Assembly (NCBI GenBank): GCA_003531115.1
Contig: DQHT01000074.1
Coordinates: 1 to 21,540 of the forward strand
Source of the DNA: Bacteroidota bacterium
Lineage (GTDB): Bacteria > Bacteroidota > Bacteroidia > UBA8524
Length of the DNA stretch: 21,540 nt
Reading direction: 5' to 3'
The notes beneath the pieces were generated by a model. The model had not been told where the DNA came from and searched no databases. It worked only from the letters and a program-made list of their open reading frames with translations. The translations under genes were made by a program, and so were the position numbers. Of this stretch, positions 7,304 through 14,861 are shown one piece after another (position 1 is the first letter of the stretch; every line of letters starts with the position of its first letter).

Positions 7304-9097
7304 TTACCCGTTCATCGCCACGATAAATTCTTCCTGGCTGCGGGTTCCCTGCATGTATTTTAACAGGGTATTCATAGCCTCTTCGGGGTTCATGTCGGCA
7401 AGGTGGTTTCTCAACACCCATACCTTTTGGAGGATGGCTTTATCCATCAACAGATCCTCTCTACGGGTACTTGAAGCAAGCACGTCGATAGCAGGGTAGA
7501 TCCGTTTGTTTGATAATTTCCGGTCGAGCTGGAGTTCCATATTACCGGTACCTTTAAACTCTTCGAAGATCACCTCGTCCATTTTAGAACCGGTATCGAT
7601 CAGCGCCGTAGCAATGATGGTCAGTGACCCGCCATTTTCAATTTTACGGGCTGCACCAAAGAAACGTTTCGGTTTATGCAAAGCATTCGCGTCTACACCA
7701 CCGGAAAGGATCTTTCCAGAAGCAGGCTGAACGGTATTGTAGGCACGGGCTAAACGGGTGATCGAGTCAAGCAGGATCACAACATCATGTCCACATTCAA
7801 CCAAACGTTTTGCTTTTTCCAGAACAATATTGGCAAGTTTTACATGTTTATCGGCAGGCTCATCAAACGTAGAGGCGATAACTTCTGCCTTTACGTGGCG
7901 GGCCATATCGGTAACCTCTTCCGGACGCTCGTCGATCAATAAAATGATCAGGTACGCCTCGGGATGATTGGCTGCAATGGCATTGGCCACGTCTTTTAAC
8001 AGGGTGGTCTTACCTGTTTTTGGCTGTGCCACGATCAGTCCGCGTTGTCCTTTTCCGATCGGGGAGATCAGGTCAATAACACGGGTAGAATAATTGGTAG
8101 CTCCATCGAACAGATTGAATTTTTCATCCGGGAACAGTGGGGTAAGGTGTTCGAAGGATACACGGTCTCTCACCTCTGCAGGATCTTTTCCGTTGATGCT
8201 CTCTACCTTGATCAGGGCAAAATATTTTTCTCCTTCTTTAGGAGGACGAATGGTTCCTTTTACGGTATCACCCGTTTTGAGTCCAAATACTTTTATCTGC
8301 TGCGGTGCAACATACACATCATCCGGAGAAGGCATGTAACTGTAGTCGCTTGAACGCAGGAAGCCGTAGCCGTCCTGGATAATTTCAAGTACACCGATAT
8401 TGCTCACGATCCCTTCAAGTTCGGCATAGGCCAGGGCAGCTTCAATACTGCGCTGGTCGCGTTCTTCACGGGGTTTGTTATCACGACGCTCTTCTCTTGG
8501 TTCACGATCAGGACGAGGTTCCCGTTCCGGGCGTGGTTCACGATTTTCATTCCTCCGGTCTTCGCGGGGTTCATTTTTGCGCTCTTCACGTGGGTCGCCT
8601 TCCAGGCGTGGTTCGCGATTTTCATTGCGTGGTTCGCGAGGTTCATTACGGTCACGGCGATCATTCCGGTCGCGACGGTCGCGTTTGTCTCTGCGTTCTT
8701 CATTTTTCGGAGCTTCGCTCACAACTTCAGTTCCTTGCGCAACTTCTTCAGCTACAGGTAATGGAGCAAGCGTATCGGTAGTCTCCTTTTCAGCTTCAGG
8801 CTTACGGCGACCGCGACCTTTTTTGTCGGCTGCAGGTTTTTCTTCCTGAACAGTTGCTTTTTCTTCCTTGGCTTCAGCTACATGACGTGGCTTTTTGTCG
8901 GGTTTTGCCTCCGGCCGCGGACGGCGTTCTTTGCGGAGTTCCGGATCAGGAGCCTTGGTCGTAACGGCCTGGTGTTCTAAAATTTTGTAAATAAGATCTT
9001 GTTTTTTGAGGTCCTTGTAATCGTCAAGGTTGATTTTCTCGGCCAAATCACGAAGTTCGGACACGAGCATGTCATTCAAAGTGAGAATGTCGTACAT
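7304..9097 (-). CDS. rho: transcription termination factor Rho with long disordered insertion
   Basis: Hexameric RNA-dependent ATPase that ends transcription. In order: Rho N-terminal helical domain (about 1-45), a disordered Arg/Glu/Pro/Lys-rich insertion (about 46-222; repeats of the type REPRxE/REER), the cold-shock-like RNA-binding domain (about 230-300, [10 protein letters not shown], then [16 protein letters not shown]), and the RecA-like motor. Walker A is AQPKTGKTT with Lys363 and Walker B is [16 protein letters not shown]; the RNA-contacting part follows at [20 protein letters not shown]. At 597 residues it is nearly 180 longer than the E. coli protein, almost all of it in the insertion. 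Such an insertion is known in Bacteroides, where in B. thetaiotaomicron it has been shown to drive phase separation and affect termination. The gene is monocistronic with its own terminator and divergent from the FNR-type regulator. Confidence 0.97.
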   Translation of the reverse strand: MYDILTLNDMLVSELRDLAEKINLDDYKDLKKQDLIYKILEHQAVTTKAPDPELRKERRPRPEAKPDKKPRHVAEAKEEKATVQEEKPAADKKGRGRRKPEAEKETTDTLAPLPVAEEVAQGTEVVSEAPKNEERRDKRDRRDRNDRRDRNEPREPRNENREPRLEGDPREERKNEPREDRRNENREPRPEREPRPDREPREERRDNKPREERDQRSIEAALAYAELEGIVSNIGVLEIIQDGYGFLRSSDYSYMPSPDDVYVAPQQIKVFGLKTGDTVKGTIRPPKEGEKYFALIKVESINGKDPAEVRDRVSFEHLTPLFPDEKFNLFDGATNYSTRVIDLISPIGKGQRGLIVAQPKTGKTTLLKDVANAIAANHPEAYLIILLIDERPEEVTDMARHVKAEVIASTFDEPADKHVKLANIVLEKAKRLVECGHDVVILLDSITRLARAYNTVQPASGKILSGGVDANALHKPKRFFGAARKIENGGSLTIIATALIDTGSKMDEVIFEEFKGTGNMELQLDRKLSNKRIYPAIDVLASSTRREDLLMDKAILQKVWVLRNHLADMNPEEAMNTLLKYMQGTRSQEEFIVAMNG

Positions 9098-9272
9098 CTA
9101 ATGTGTGTTAATGCTTTTATTGGGAAATTTTGAGATTTTAACTGGCTAAACCGGTAAGGAAATCAATCCAAGCCAACCGGAGAGACTGACTGTGGGAATT
9201 GGAAAACCGATGCGAATTTACTGCATTAATTCGGATAATTCAAATATTTCAAATAAAGAGGAATTTTCATTG
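9098..9272. other. divergent intergenic region between rho and the FNR-type gene
   Basis: About 175 bases that must carry the promoters of both divergent genes. I see no exact TAnnTTTG on either strand. GAAATTTTGAG around 9125-9135 is the nearest plus-strand -7-like sequence. A widely spaced inverted pair, ACCGG/CCGGT, flanks 9150-9180. The stretch 9192-9272 could encode an N-terminal extension of the regulator but is AT-rich and low in complexity (SDNSNISN), so I treat it as leader. Confidence 0.35.
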
Positions 9273-10037
9273 ATGGATATAAAAGGCGATATTCGTAATC
9301 TGAGAAAACCTATTACTCTCGATATGCAAAAAGTACACCTGGATTGCGCCAGCTGCGACGCCCGAAGCATTTCTTTTCTGAAACACTGCACTCCCGAACA
9401 GGTAGAAAAGATCAATAAAGTGAAAAGTTGTGTCCATTATAAAAAAGGACAGGTTATTTTTTACGAAGACAACCTGGCTCAGGGAATATATTGTCTGAGT
9501 GCGGGGGTGGTAAAACTGGTAAAAAGTAGCGAAGACGGACGGGAACAGATCATCCGCTTTTCCCAGCGGGGGGAATTTCTGGGCTATCGGGCGCTGATTT
9601 CAGAAGAACCTTTTGTGGCATCGGCTGAATGTGTTGAGGATTCGGTAGCCTGTTTTATCCCCAGGGATACTTTCCTGGATGTTTTGGCCCAGAACCCGAG
9701 GATCAACCTGGAAATGATGAAATCACTCTGCCATGAATTGGGCATAGCCGATGAAAAAATTGCCAGTTTAGCTCATAAAAGCGTTCGTGAACGCCTGGCC
9801 GAAACGCTTATTGTTCTCCACGACACCTTTAAAGATTCGGGCAAACACAATGAAGAGGAAGAGATGATCCATATTGCTTTACCCCGCGAGGATATCGCCA
9901 ATATTGTGGGCACTGCCACAGAAACCCTCATTCGCCTCCTTTCTGAATTCAATAAAGAAGGCCTGATCGAATTGCAGGGCAAAAGGATCAAATTGCTTAA
10001 TATCCAGAAACTGGAAAAGATCGCGAGCATGGCTTAA
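9273..10037 (+). CDS. Crp/FNR-family regulator with FNR-like cysteines
   Basis: A 255-residue transcription factor: an N-terminal cysteine segment, a cyclic-nucleotide-type beta-barrel (about 45-135), a dimer helix, and a C-terminal winged helix. Cys25, Cys28 and Cys39 (C-x2-C-x10-C), plus Cys127 in SVACFIP, which aligns with the Cys122 region of E. coli FNR (SMVCEIP), could hold an oxygen-labile [4Fe-4S] cluster. The spacing differs from E. coli (C-x2-C-x5-C). The recognition helix TATETLIRLLSEF keeps the Glu and Arg of FNR's ETISR but has Ile for Ser. I chose ATG 9273 because AAAGAGG lies at 9255-9261 and the longer starts (GTG 9192, ATG 9210) add only a low-complexity tail. An FNR-type box lies just after the gene, ahead of usp-ccoI-ccoS, so the obvious reading is an oxygen sensor controlling cbb3 oxidase maturation. 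Confidence 0.9.
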   Translation: MDIKGDIRNLRKPITLDMQKVHLDCASCDARSISFLKHCTPEQVEKINKVKSCVHYKKGQVIFYEDNLAQGIYCLSAGVVKLVKSSEDGREQIIRFSQRGEFLGYRALISEEPFVASAECVEDSVACFIPRDTFLDVLAQNPRINLEMMKSLCHELGIADEKIASLAHKSVRERLAETLIVLHDTFKDSGKHNEEEEMIHIALPREDIANIVGTATETLIRLLSEFNKEGLIELQGKRIKLLNIQKLEKIASMA

Positions 10038-10048
10038 CAGCTCTGTTC

Positions 10049-10062
10049 CTGATAAAAATCAT
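10049..10062. promoter_or_regulatory. FNR-type box upstream of usp-ccoI-ccoS
   Basis: CTGATAAAAATCAT contains the perfect core TGAT-N4-ATCA of the FNR consensus TTGAT-N4-ATCAA, differing only at the two outer bases. It starts 12 bases after the regulator's stop codon. Its centre lies roughly 63 bases before the transcript start expected from the -7 box at 10107-10114, which is a typical class I activator position. A second small dyad, TGACGGTCA at 10072-10080, lies about 43 bases before that start. Confidence 0.65.
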
Positions 10063-10106
10063 ATTTCCCGCTGACGGTCATCATACGATAGCTGCGCACC
10101 CCTCGT

Positions 10107-10114
10107 TATTTTTG
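10107..10114 (+). promoter_or_regulatory. -7 box of the usp-ccoI-ccoS unit
   Basis: TATTTTTG is an exact TAnnTTTG match and ends 16 bases before the GTG start at 10131. No TTG lies at the -33 distance, as expected for a promoter that depends on an activator such as the FNR-type protein encoded just upstream. Confidence 0.5.
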
Positions 10115-10130
10115 AGTTCAATTTCGAGCC

Positions 10131-10865
10131 GTGAACAGAAAAGTTTTACTATTGATCAAAGACCTTGAAGACGTTAGCGAGCAGATCAGATCGCTGCTTA
10201 ACTTTTTTTCAGTGCGCGATAAATTGGTGCTGGCTATTTATCAGCCTGACGCAACAGACACGGGTTGGCCCTTTAAATTTTATGACCTGGGATGGAATAC
10301 CCTGCAGGAACCGAATCTATCAAAAAAACTCCTTCTTAGTGGCGCCCTGAAAAGACGCTCGGAAGCCAAATGGTTAGAAAGCAGTTCCTTTCTTGACCTT
10401 TTGGTTGTACACCGCACCTTGTACGATGAATTTGTACAGATGCCCCATGTTGCCAAGATATTAGAGGAAGTGCATTGTCCTATTTTTTTGATGGATGATA
10501 ACCAGGAACGTTTTGATGAAATTTACCTGAGTTATAATGGAACAGGTCCATCCTTCGATTCGATCAAACATTTTGCCTACCTTTTCCATCCTCATTTTGA
10601 AAATTCAGCCTTAAACCTGGTTGTTAAAGTGAATGATAAGGCACTAAACCTGGAGAACTGCGTGTACGATTACCTCCGCCTTCATAAGCGTCATTTTGCC
10701 ATTTCCCGCTTTTTTGAAGAGGATTTTGATGCGGGTATTGAAAAATTATTGGATGAAAGCAGCAGTCCTTTGTTGATATGTGGAGGCGACAGGCATAAGA
10801 ACCTGGATCAGTTTGCCCACTATTCCGAACACCGGGAACGACCCAGCTCCCTGTTTTTGTTATGA
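10131..10865 (+). CDS. degenerate universal-stress-protein-like protein coupled to CcoI
   Basis: Encodes 244 residues, consistent with two UspA-like alpha/beta units. The first covers about 1-120: strand KVLLLIK, later DLLVVHRT, then ILEEVHCPIFLMDD. The second starts at RFDEIYLSYNGTGPSFDSIKHFAYLF, a form of the DEI-x-L-x-Y-[DN]-G-S start seen in Bacteroidota Usp proteins, and ends PLLICGGDRH. The ATP-binding G-x2-G-x9-G(S/T) signature of UspA is not clear, so it may not bind ATP. The start is a GTG at 10131; no ATG lies nearby. Its stop overlaps the ccoI start as ATGA (10862-10865), which implies translational coupling and a role linked to copper delivery or microaerobic growth. Family placement is moderately sure, function unknown. 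Confidence 0.75.
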   Translation: MNRKVLLLIKDLEDVSEQIRSLLNFFSVRDKLVLAIYQPDATDTGWPFKFYDLGWNTLQEPNLSKKLLLSGALKRRSEAKWLESSSFLDLLVVHRTLYDEFVQMPHVAKILEEVHCPIFLMDDNQERFDEIYLSYNGTGPSFDSIKHFAYLFHPHFENSALNLVVKVNDKALNLENCVYDYLRLHKRHFAISRFFEEDFDAGIEKLLDESSSPLLICGGDRHKNLDQFAHYSEHRERPSSLFLL

Positions 10866-13243
10866 GTAAAACGCTTGAAACCCTTCTTTGTTATCATTGC
10901 GGAGATACCTGTCAGAACGCGGCTATCCATATAGAAGACCATATTTTTTGCTGTGAAGGCTGTAAAACCGTTTTTCAGATCCTGCAGGAAAATTCCCTTT
11001 GCCGTTATTATGAAATGGATGCGAACGCGGGCTTAAAAATGGATAAACCCCTGGCTCCGGGCAAATATGCCTTTCTGGATAACCCGGAACTTAGTGAACC
11101 GCTTTACCAATTCAAAAAAGAACAAAGAGCCCGGGTTCAGTTTTTTATCCCTGAAATGCATTGTGCCAGTTGTATCTGGCTTCTTGAACGTCTCTACAAG
11201 CTCCTGCCGGGAGTTTTGGAAAGCCGTGTAAATTTCGACCGCAAGGAAGTCGCCATCCAGTTTAATCCCGAAGAAGTTACCCTGAGGCAACTTGTTGAAA
11301 AACTCAGTGCCCTCGGGTATGAACCGGCCCTGAATGCCGGACGGGAGGAGAAAAAGAATTACCGTTCCCTGTTGAATCGCCTGGGAGTTGCCGGTTTTTG
11401 CGCCGGAAACATCATGCTGTTCAGCTTTCCGGAATACCTGGGCATGGACCCGCAATCGCACGACAGTTTTGCCGAAGTATTCAAATGGCTGAATGTTAGT
11501 CTTTCATTGCCTGTCGTCTTCTTTTCGGCGCAACCCTTTTTTGTGCAGGCTTGGAAAGGACTTCGCTATAAAAATCTGAATATTGACTTTCCCCTCGCAT
11601 TGGGCATTGCCACCTTATTTGTTCGAAGTGTTCTGGAAGTTATCTTTCATTGGGGTCCCGGCTTTTTTGATTCGCTTTCTGCGCTGGTATTTTTCCTGCT
11701 TATTGGTCGTTGGTTGCAGGATCGTGCCTATGATTCCCTTTCCTTTGACCGTGATTTTCGCTCATATTTCCCCTTGGCTGTGGAGCTTATCCAAGATGAA
11801 ACGGCCGAGACGGATGCGAATTATATTTCCTTGTCGCAGTTAAAAGTGGGTCAGGTGATCCGTGTCAGAAACCAGGAGCTGATTCCTGCCGATTGCCTTC
11901 TGATCTCAGGAGATGCTTATATCGACTACAGTTTTGTGAATGGAGAGAGTGAAATTGAAAAGATCGATGAGGGGAGAACGATCCATTCCGGGGGCAGGCA
12001 ACTTGGCGGAGCCATTTTTCTTCGGGTGGCCCGACCTGTTTCAGAAAGTTACCTGAGTGCGCTCTGGAACCAACAAGAAAAAAAGGAGGGAGAAGAAAAG
12101 ATCAAAACTTTCTCCGATCAGGTGGGAAAGTATTTTACCCTGGCTTTGGTCCTGATCGCCCTGGCAACCCTGATCTATTGGTTACCCATTGATCCCTACA
12201 AAGCTTTTTCAGCATTCACAGCCGTTCTCATCGTAGCTTGTCCCTGTGTGTTGGTGGTAGCAGCTCCTTTTGCTTTTGGAAATGCTATGCGCTGGTTGGC
12301 CAAAAAAGGAATTTATCTGAAAAATCCGGATACGGTAGAAAAAGCAGCTCGGGTAGATGAGGTGGTGTTCGACAAAACAGGAACCCTCACCGAAGGCTCG
12401 GCCCTGATCCGTGAGCTGAAAAATCAACTAAGCCGTGAAGATCGTTCCCGGGTAGCCGGACTCTTTGCGCAGTCGTCGCACCCGGTTTCTATGATGATGC
12501 AGCGGTACTTAGGTACAGCACCAAAGCTGGAAGGTGTTACATTTACTGAGATTCCGGGAAAGGGGATAGAAGCACTGCTTGAGGGAGATCGCTGGCAACT
12601 TGGTTCCGAAAAATGGATTCTGGGAAGCGCCGAATCAAGCGGAGAATCGACCGTTTGTATAGCTAAGAACGGAAATCTTCAGGCACATTTTGCTATAAAC
12701 TGGCAGTTCCGCAAGGATCTTGACACCCTGTTTTCCGACTGGAACCTTCCCCGTTCCTTATACAGCGGGGATCGTCCGACCAGTGAAATGATCCTGCAAA
12801 AGTGGTTCCCTGAAAACCAGCTCCATTTTGAATGCAGTCCGGGAGATAAGCTCAACGCTTTACGGGAAAAACGGAACGATGGAACTTTTCCGATGATGGT
12901 GGGCGATGGATTGAATGATGCCGGTGCCCTAAAAGAAGCCTGGCTTGGCGTGGCGATCACCGAAAATGTGCATGCCTTCACACCGGCCTGCGATGTGATT
13001 CTGGTGGGTAAGTCCATACATACCCTGCCCAAATTTTTACGCTTTTGCCGGAACACCTTAAAAACGGTCAAGTTCAGTTTTATCTTTTCGCTGATCTATA
13101 ACCTTACCTGGATGACTTTCGCTGTGCGTGGAGAATTGCAACCTTTGGTAGCGGCTTTACTCATGCCAATTAGTTCGATCACGGTGTTTAGTATCAATAC
13201 CCTGGGAATTCGTTATTTTGCCAAAAAGGAGGGGATCCAATGA
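10862..13243 (+). CDS. ccoI: copper-translocating P1B-type ATPase CcoI/FixI
   Basis: Membrane ATPase of 793 residues that supplies copper for assembly of cbb3-type cytochrome oxidase. In order: a cysteine-rich N-terminal metal-binding segment (Cys10, 13, 17, 30, 31, 34) typical of CcoI, an HMA domain with MHCASC (Cys101, Cys104), membrane helices, the actuator loop, the CPC transport motif (Cys460-Pro-Cys462), the phosphorylation site DKTGT (Asp504), the HP motif (SSHPVS), GDGLNDAG (Asp682), and two C-terminal helices. The actuator motif reads NGESEIEK instead of the usual TGES-x-P-V-x-K; the key Glu362 is kept. The N-terminal segment, together with ccoS directly downstream, separates it from a general CopA exporter. 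It overlaps usp upstream and ccoS downstream by 4 bases each (ATGA), a tightly coupled unit. Confidence 0.93.
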   Translation: MSKTLETLLCYHCGDTCQNAAIHIEDHIFCCEGCKTVFQILQENSLCRYYEMDANAGLKMDKPLAPGKYAFLDNPELSEPLYQFKKEQRARVQFFIPEMHCASCIWLLERLYKLLPGVLESRVNFDRKEVAIQFNPEEVTLRQLVEKLSALGYEPALNAGREEKKNYRSLLNRLGVAGFCAGNIMLFSFPEYLGMDPQSHDSFAEVFKWLNVSLSLPVVFFSAQPFFVQAWKGLRYKNLNIDFPLALGIATLFVRSVLEVIFHWGPGFFDSLSALVFFLLIGRWLQDRAYDSLSFDRDFRSYFPLAVELIQDETAETDANYISLSQLKVGQVIRVRNQELIPADCLLISGDAYIDYSFVNGESEIEKIDEGRTIHSGGRQLGGAIFLRVARPVSESYLSALWNQQEKKEGEEKIKTFSDQVGKYFTLALVLIALATLIYWLPIDPYKAFSAFTAVLIVACPCVLVVAAPFAFGNAMRWLAKKGIYLKNPDTVEKAARVDEVVFDKTGTLTEGSALIRELKNQLSREDRSRVAGLFAQSSHPVSMMMQRYLGTAPKLEGVTFTEIPGKGIEALLEGDRWQLGSEKWILGSAESSGESTVCIAKNGNLQAHFAINWQFRKDLDTLFSDWNLPRSLYSGDRPTSEMILQKWFPENQLHFECSPGDKLNALREKRNDGTFPMMVGDGLNDAGALKEAWLGVAITENVHAFTPACDVILVGKSIHTLPKFLRFCRNTLKTVKFSFIFSLIYNLTWMTFAVRGELQPLVAALLMPISSITVFSINTLGIRYFAKKEGIQ
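13226..13232 (+). promoter_or_regulatory. strong Shine-Dalgarno of ccoS inside ccoI
   Basis: AAGGAGG lies 7 bases before the ccoS ATG at 13240, an ideal position. Such a complete site is uncommon in Bacteroidota, and none of the other genes here shows one as good. It fixes the start of the very short ccoS gene and probably boosts re-initiation at the ATGA junction. Confidence 0.7.
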
Positions 13244-13386
13244 CCATTATTTTTATATTGATAGGATGTAGTTTGTTGCTGGCCCTTGGTTTCCTGATCG
13301 CGTTTATCTGGTCGGTGAAGAGTGGGCAGATTGATGATACGAGTACTCCGGCTTACCGGATTTTAGAGGAAGAATCTGAGGATTAA
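13240..13386 (+). CDS. ccoS: cbb3-type cytochrome oxidase assembly protein CcoS
   Basis: A 48-residue protein with one N-terminal membrane helix (IIFILIGCSLLLALGFLIAF) followed by the CcoS signature: IWSVKSGQIDD, then TPAYRIL, matching the family pattern F-x-W-[AS]-V-[KR]-x-GQ-[FY]-DD...PA-x-RIL. CcoS is needed in other bacteria to insert heme and copper cofactors into cbb3 oxidase. The ATG overlaps the ccoI stop and is preceded by AAGGAGG. Gene finders may miss it for its length. The oxidase structural genes ccoN, ccoO and ccoP do not follow; the next gene is on the opposite strand, so they must lie elsewhere. Confidence 0.92.
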   Translation: MTIIFILIGCSLLLALGFLIAFIWSVKSGQIDDTSTPAYRILEEESED

Positions 13387-13396
13387 GGTTCATCTT

Positions 13397-13463
13397 GGTT
13401 ATGGGTCATGGGTTTCGGGTCATGGCACCTTTACTATAACCCCAAACCCATAACCCGAAATCC
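13397..13463. repeat. inverted repeat of G-rich heptamers between convergent genes
   Basis: The left arm (13397-13425) is a run of 7-base units of the form GGGTCAT, GGGTTTC, GGGTCAT. The right arm (13434-13463) holds the complementary form, CTATAAC, CCCAAAC, CCATAAC, CCGAAAT. About 18 of 22 central positions can pair, around a loop of about 9 bases. It lies between the stops of ccoS (+) and the hydratase gene (-) and touches the latter's stop codon. It may end transcription from both sides, but it lacks T tracts, so it is not a standard intrinsic terminator. It looks like a dispersed intergenic repeat; only this copy is seen in the window. Confidence 0.7.
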
Positions 13464-14245
13464 TATTTTCCCTCAAAAACCGGTTTGCGTTTCTCATTAA
13501 AAGCCTTAACCCCTTCCTTATAATCCTCACTGCGGCCGGCGAGTTCCTGACAAAAGGCCTCATATTCCAACATGGTATTCAGGTCGGAATGGAAGGATTT
13601 ATTCAGCATCTTTTTCATCATGGCGATAGCCTTGGTAGGAGCCTGGGCATAATAAGCGGCATATTCGGCTACGGCAGTGTCGAGCTCTTCGGCGGGAACC
13701 ACCTTATTGACCATACCCCATTCGAAAGCTTGTTGGGCTTTTACTTTTGTGCCCATGGTTGCCATTTCGAAGGCACGCGCTGATCCCACTACACGGGGTA
13801 AAAAGTAGGAGGAACCTGAATCCAGTACAAGTCCCACATTGATAAACACTTCAATCAGCGATGCGTTTTCTGAGGCAATGATGATATCGGATGCCAATGC
13901 CAGAGAACAGCCCGCACCGGCCGCCACCCCGTTCAGGCGACATATGATCGGTTTGGGCAGCTCGCGCATGGCGGCAATAATGGGGTTATACCTTTTATAT
14001 AAGGATTCGCTTAATGAACGGTTTTCTGATGAGGCAATGGCTTTGAGGTCTTGTCCGGAACAAAATGCTTTGCCGGCACCAGTGAGCACAACAACCCGAA
14101 CGGAGTCGTCTTTTTTTGCCTGTTTGAGAGCGTCTTGCAATTCATAACTCTGGGTATCATTAAAGGCATTAAAAACATCAGGCCTGTTCAGGGTGATGGT
14201 AGCAATGCCGTTTTTAAGCGTGTAGGAGATACATTCAAAATTCAT
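13463..14245 (-). CDS. enoyl-CoA hydratase/isomerase family protein, PaaG-like
   Basis: Crotonase-fold enzyme of 260 residues, cytoplasmic, acting on an acyl-CoA. The oxyanion-hole parts are FCSGQDL (61-67) and GVAAGAG (106-112). In the catalytic region VGLVLDSGSSYFLPRVVG keeps Asp142 at the place of the catalytic Asp of PaaG (GLVPDSGGT), the ring-opened phenylacetyl-CoA isomerase; the second Glu of standard hydratases is replaced at the equivalent position by Ser/Gly. PaaG-like isomerase is therefore the best guess, but no other phenylacetate (paa) genes are near, so the actual substrate is open. Its start overlaps the stop of the upstream PAP2-like gene by 4 bases (14242-14245), which places it in one unit with rpoN. 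Confidence 0.87.
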   Translation of the reverse strand: MNFECISYTLKNGIATITLNRPDVFNAFNDTQSYELQDALKQAKKDDSVRVVVLTGAGKAFCSGQDLKAIASSENRSLSESLYKRYNPIIAAMRELPKPIICRLNGVAAGAGCSLALASDIIIASENASLIEVFINVGLVLDSGSSYFLPRVVGSARAFEMATMGTKVKAQQAFEWGMVNKVVPAEELDTAVAEYAAYYAQAPTKAIAMMKKMLNKSFHSDLNTMLEYEAFCQELAGRSEDYKEGVKAFNEKRKPVFEGK

Positions 14246-14859
14246 ATGCGTATGATTAGATAGATCATAAAAAAGCCGGTTAAAAATCCGGAATAAATTT
14301 GACCGGGGGAATGCGATTCAAGGTAAAGTCTGGCCCAGCATACAATCCCGGAAATAAGGAACCAGCCGGCTATTATCCAACGCAGATCGGTATAGGCGCT
14401 TTCCTGCAAAAAGAACAATACGCCCAAAACGCCCCCCAGGCCGATGCCATGCAAACTTATCTTATAGCGAACATTGACAATGGAAGCGAGAATTATTGCC
14501 GAAGAAGTTCCCAATAAATAACCGCGGATAAGGTGAGGTGCCCGGTAACCAAGCTTGTAGCTGAACATGTAAAAAGTCAGCAATACAAAAATGGCCGCAA
14601 CCAAAAGAGGCAAACGCCGGTCTTCTTTTTCCTGCATATAAACGCTGATGTCTTTTCTGAGAAGTTTCTGCAGCAGGAAGATCGTATTTGCCGGGAAAAC
14701 AAAGGTTCCCATGAGGATGATAAGCAGGTAGGTGAGCAGCGTTCTGGTGTCAAGCGCCACATGGTAGATCCGGTCAAATTCCAGGATAAAATAAGTTCCC
14801 AGGGTGATCAGCAGGAGCGGATGAAAAACTACACTTAAGATCAGGGCAATTTGCTTCAC
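14242..14859 (-). CDS. PAP2-like integral membrane protein
   Basis: Encodes 205 residues with about six membrane helices. The C-terminal half has the PAP2 phosphatase layout seen in Bacteroidota: KISLHG (in place of PSGH) and ARLYLESHSPGQ (in place of SR-x5-H-x3-D). Arg and His are kept with the right x5 spacing, but the final Asp is replaced by Gln. KEDRRLP may stand for the K-x6-RP block. It may be a phosphatase of a lipid or isoprenoid phosphate with an altered active site, or a catalytically dead relative. It starts 2 bases after the rpoN stop and overlaps the next gene by 4 bases, so it is very likely co-transcribed with both. Confidence 0.7.
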   Translation of the reverse strand: MKQIALILSVVFHPLLLITLGTYFILEFDRIYHVALDTRTLLTYLLIILMGTFVFPANTIFLLQKLLRKDISVYMQEKEDRRLPLLVAAIFVLLTFYMFSYKLGYRAPHLIRGYLLGTSSAIILASIVNVRYKISLHGIGLGGVLGVLFFLQESAYTDLRWIIAGWFLISGIVCWARLYLESHSPGQIYSGFLTGFFMIYLIIRI

Positions 14860-14861
14860 TT

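Noticed and set aside
8475..8849. Plus-strand open frame rich in Ser/Arg/Gly opposite the rho insertion
   Set aside because: It is the antisense reading of the charged repeats in rho; its composition follows from those repeats, and rho is certain.
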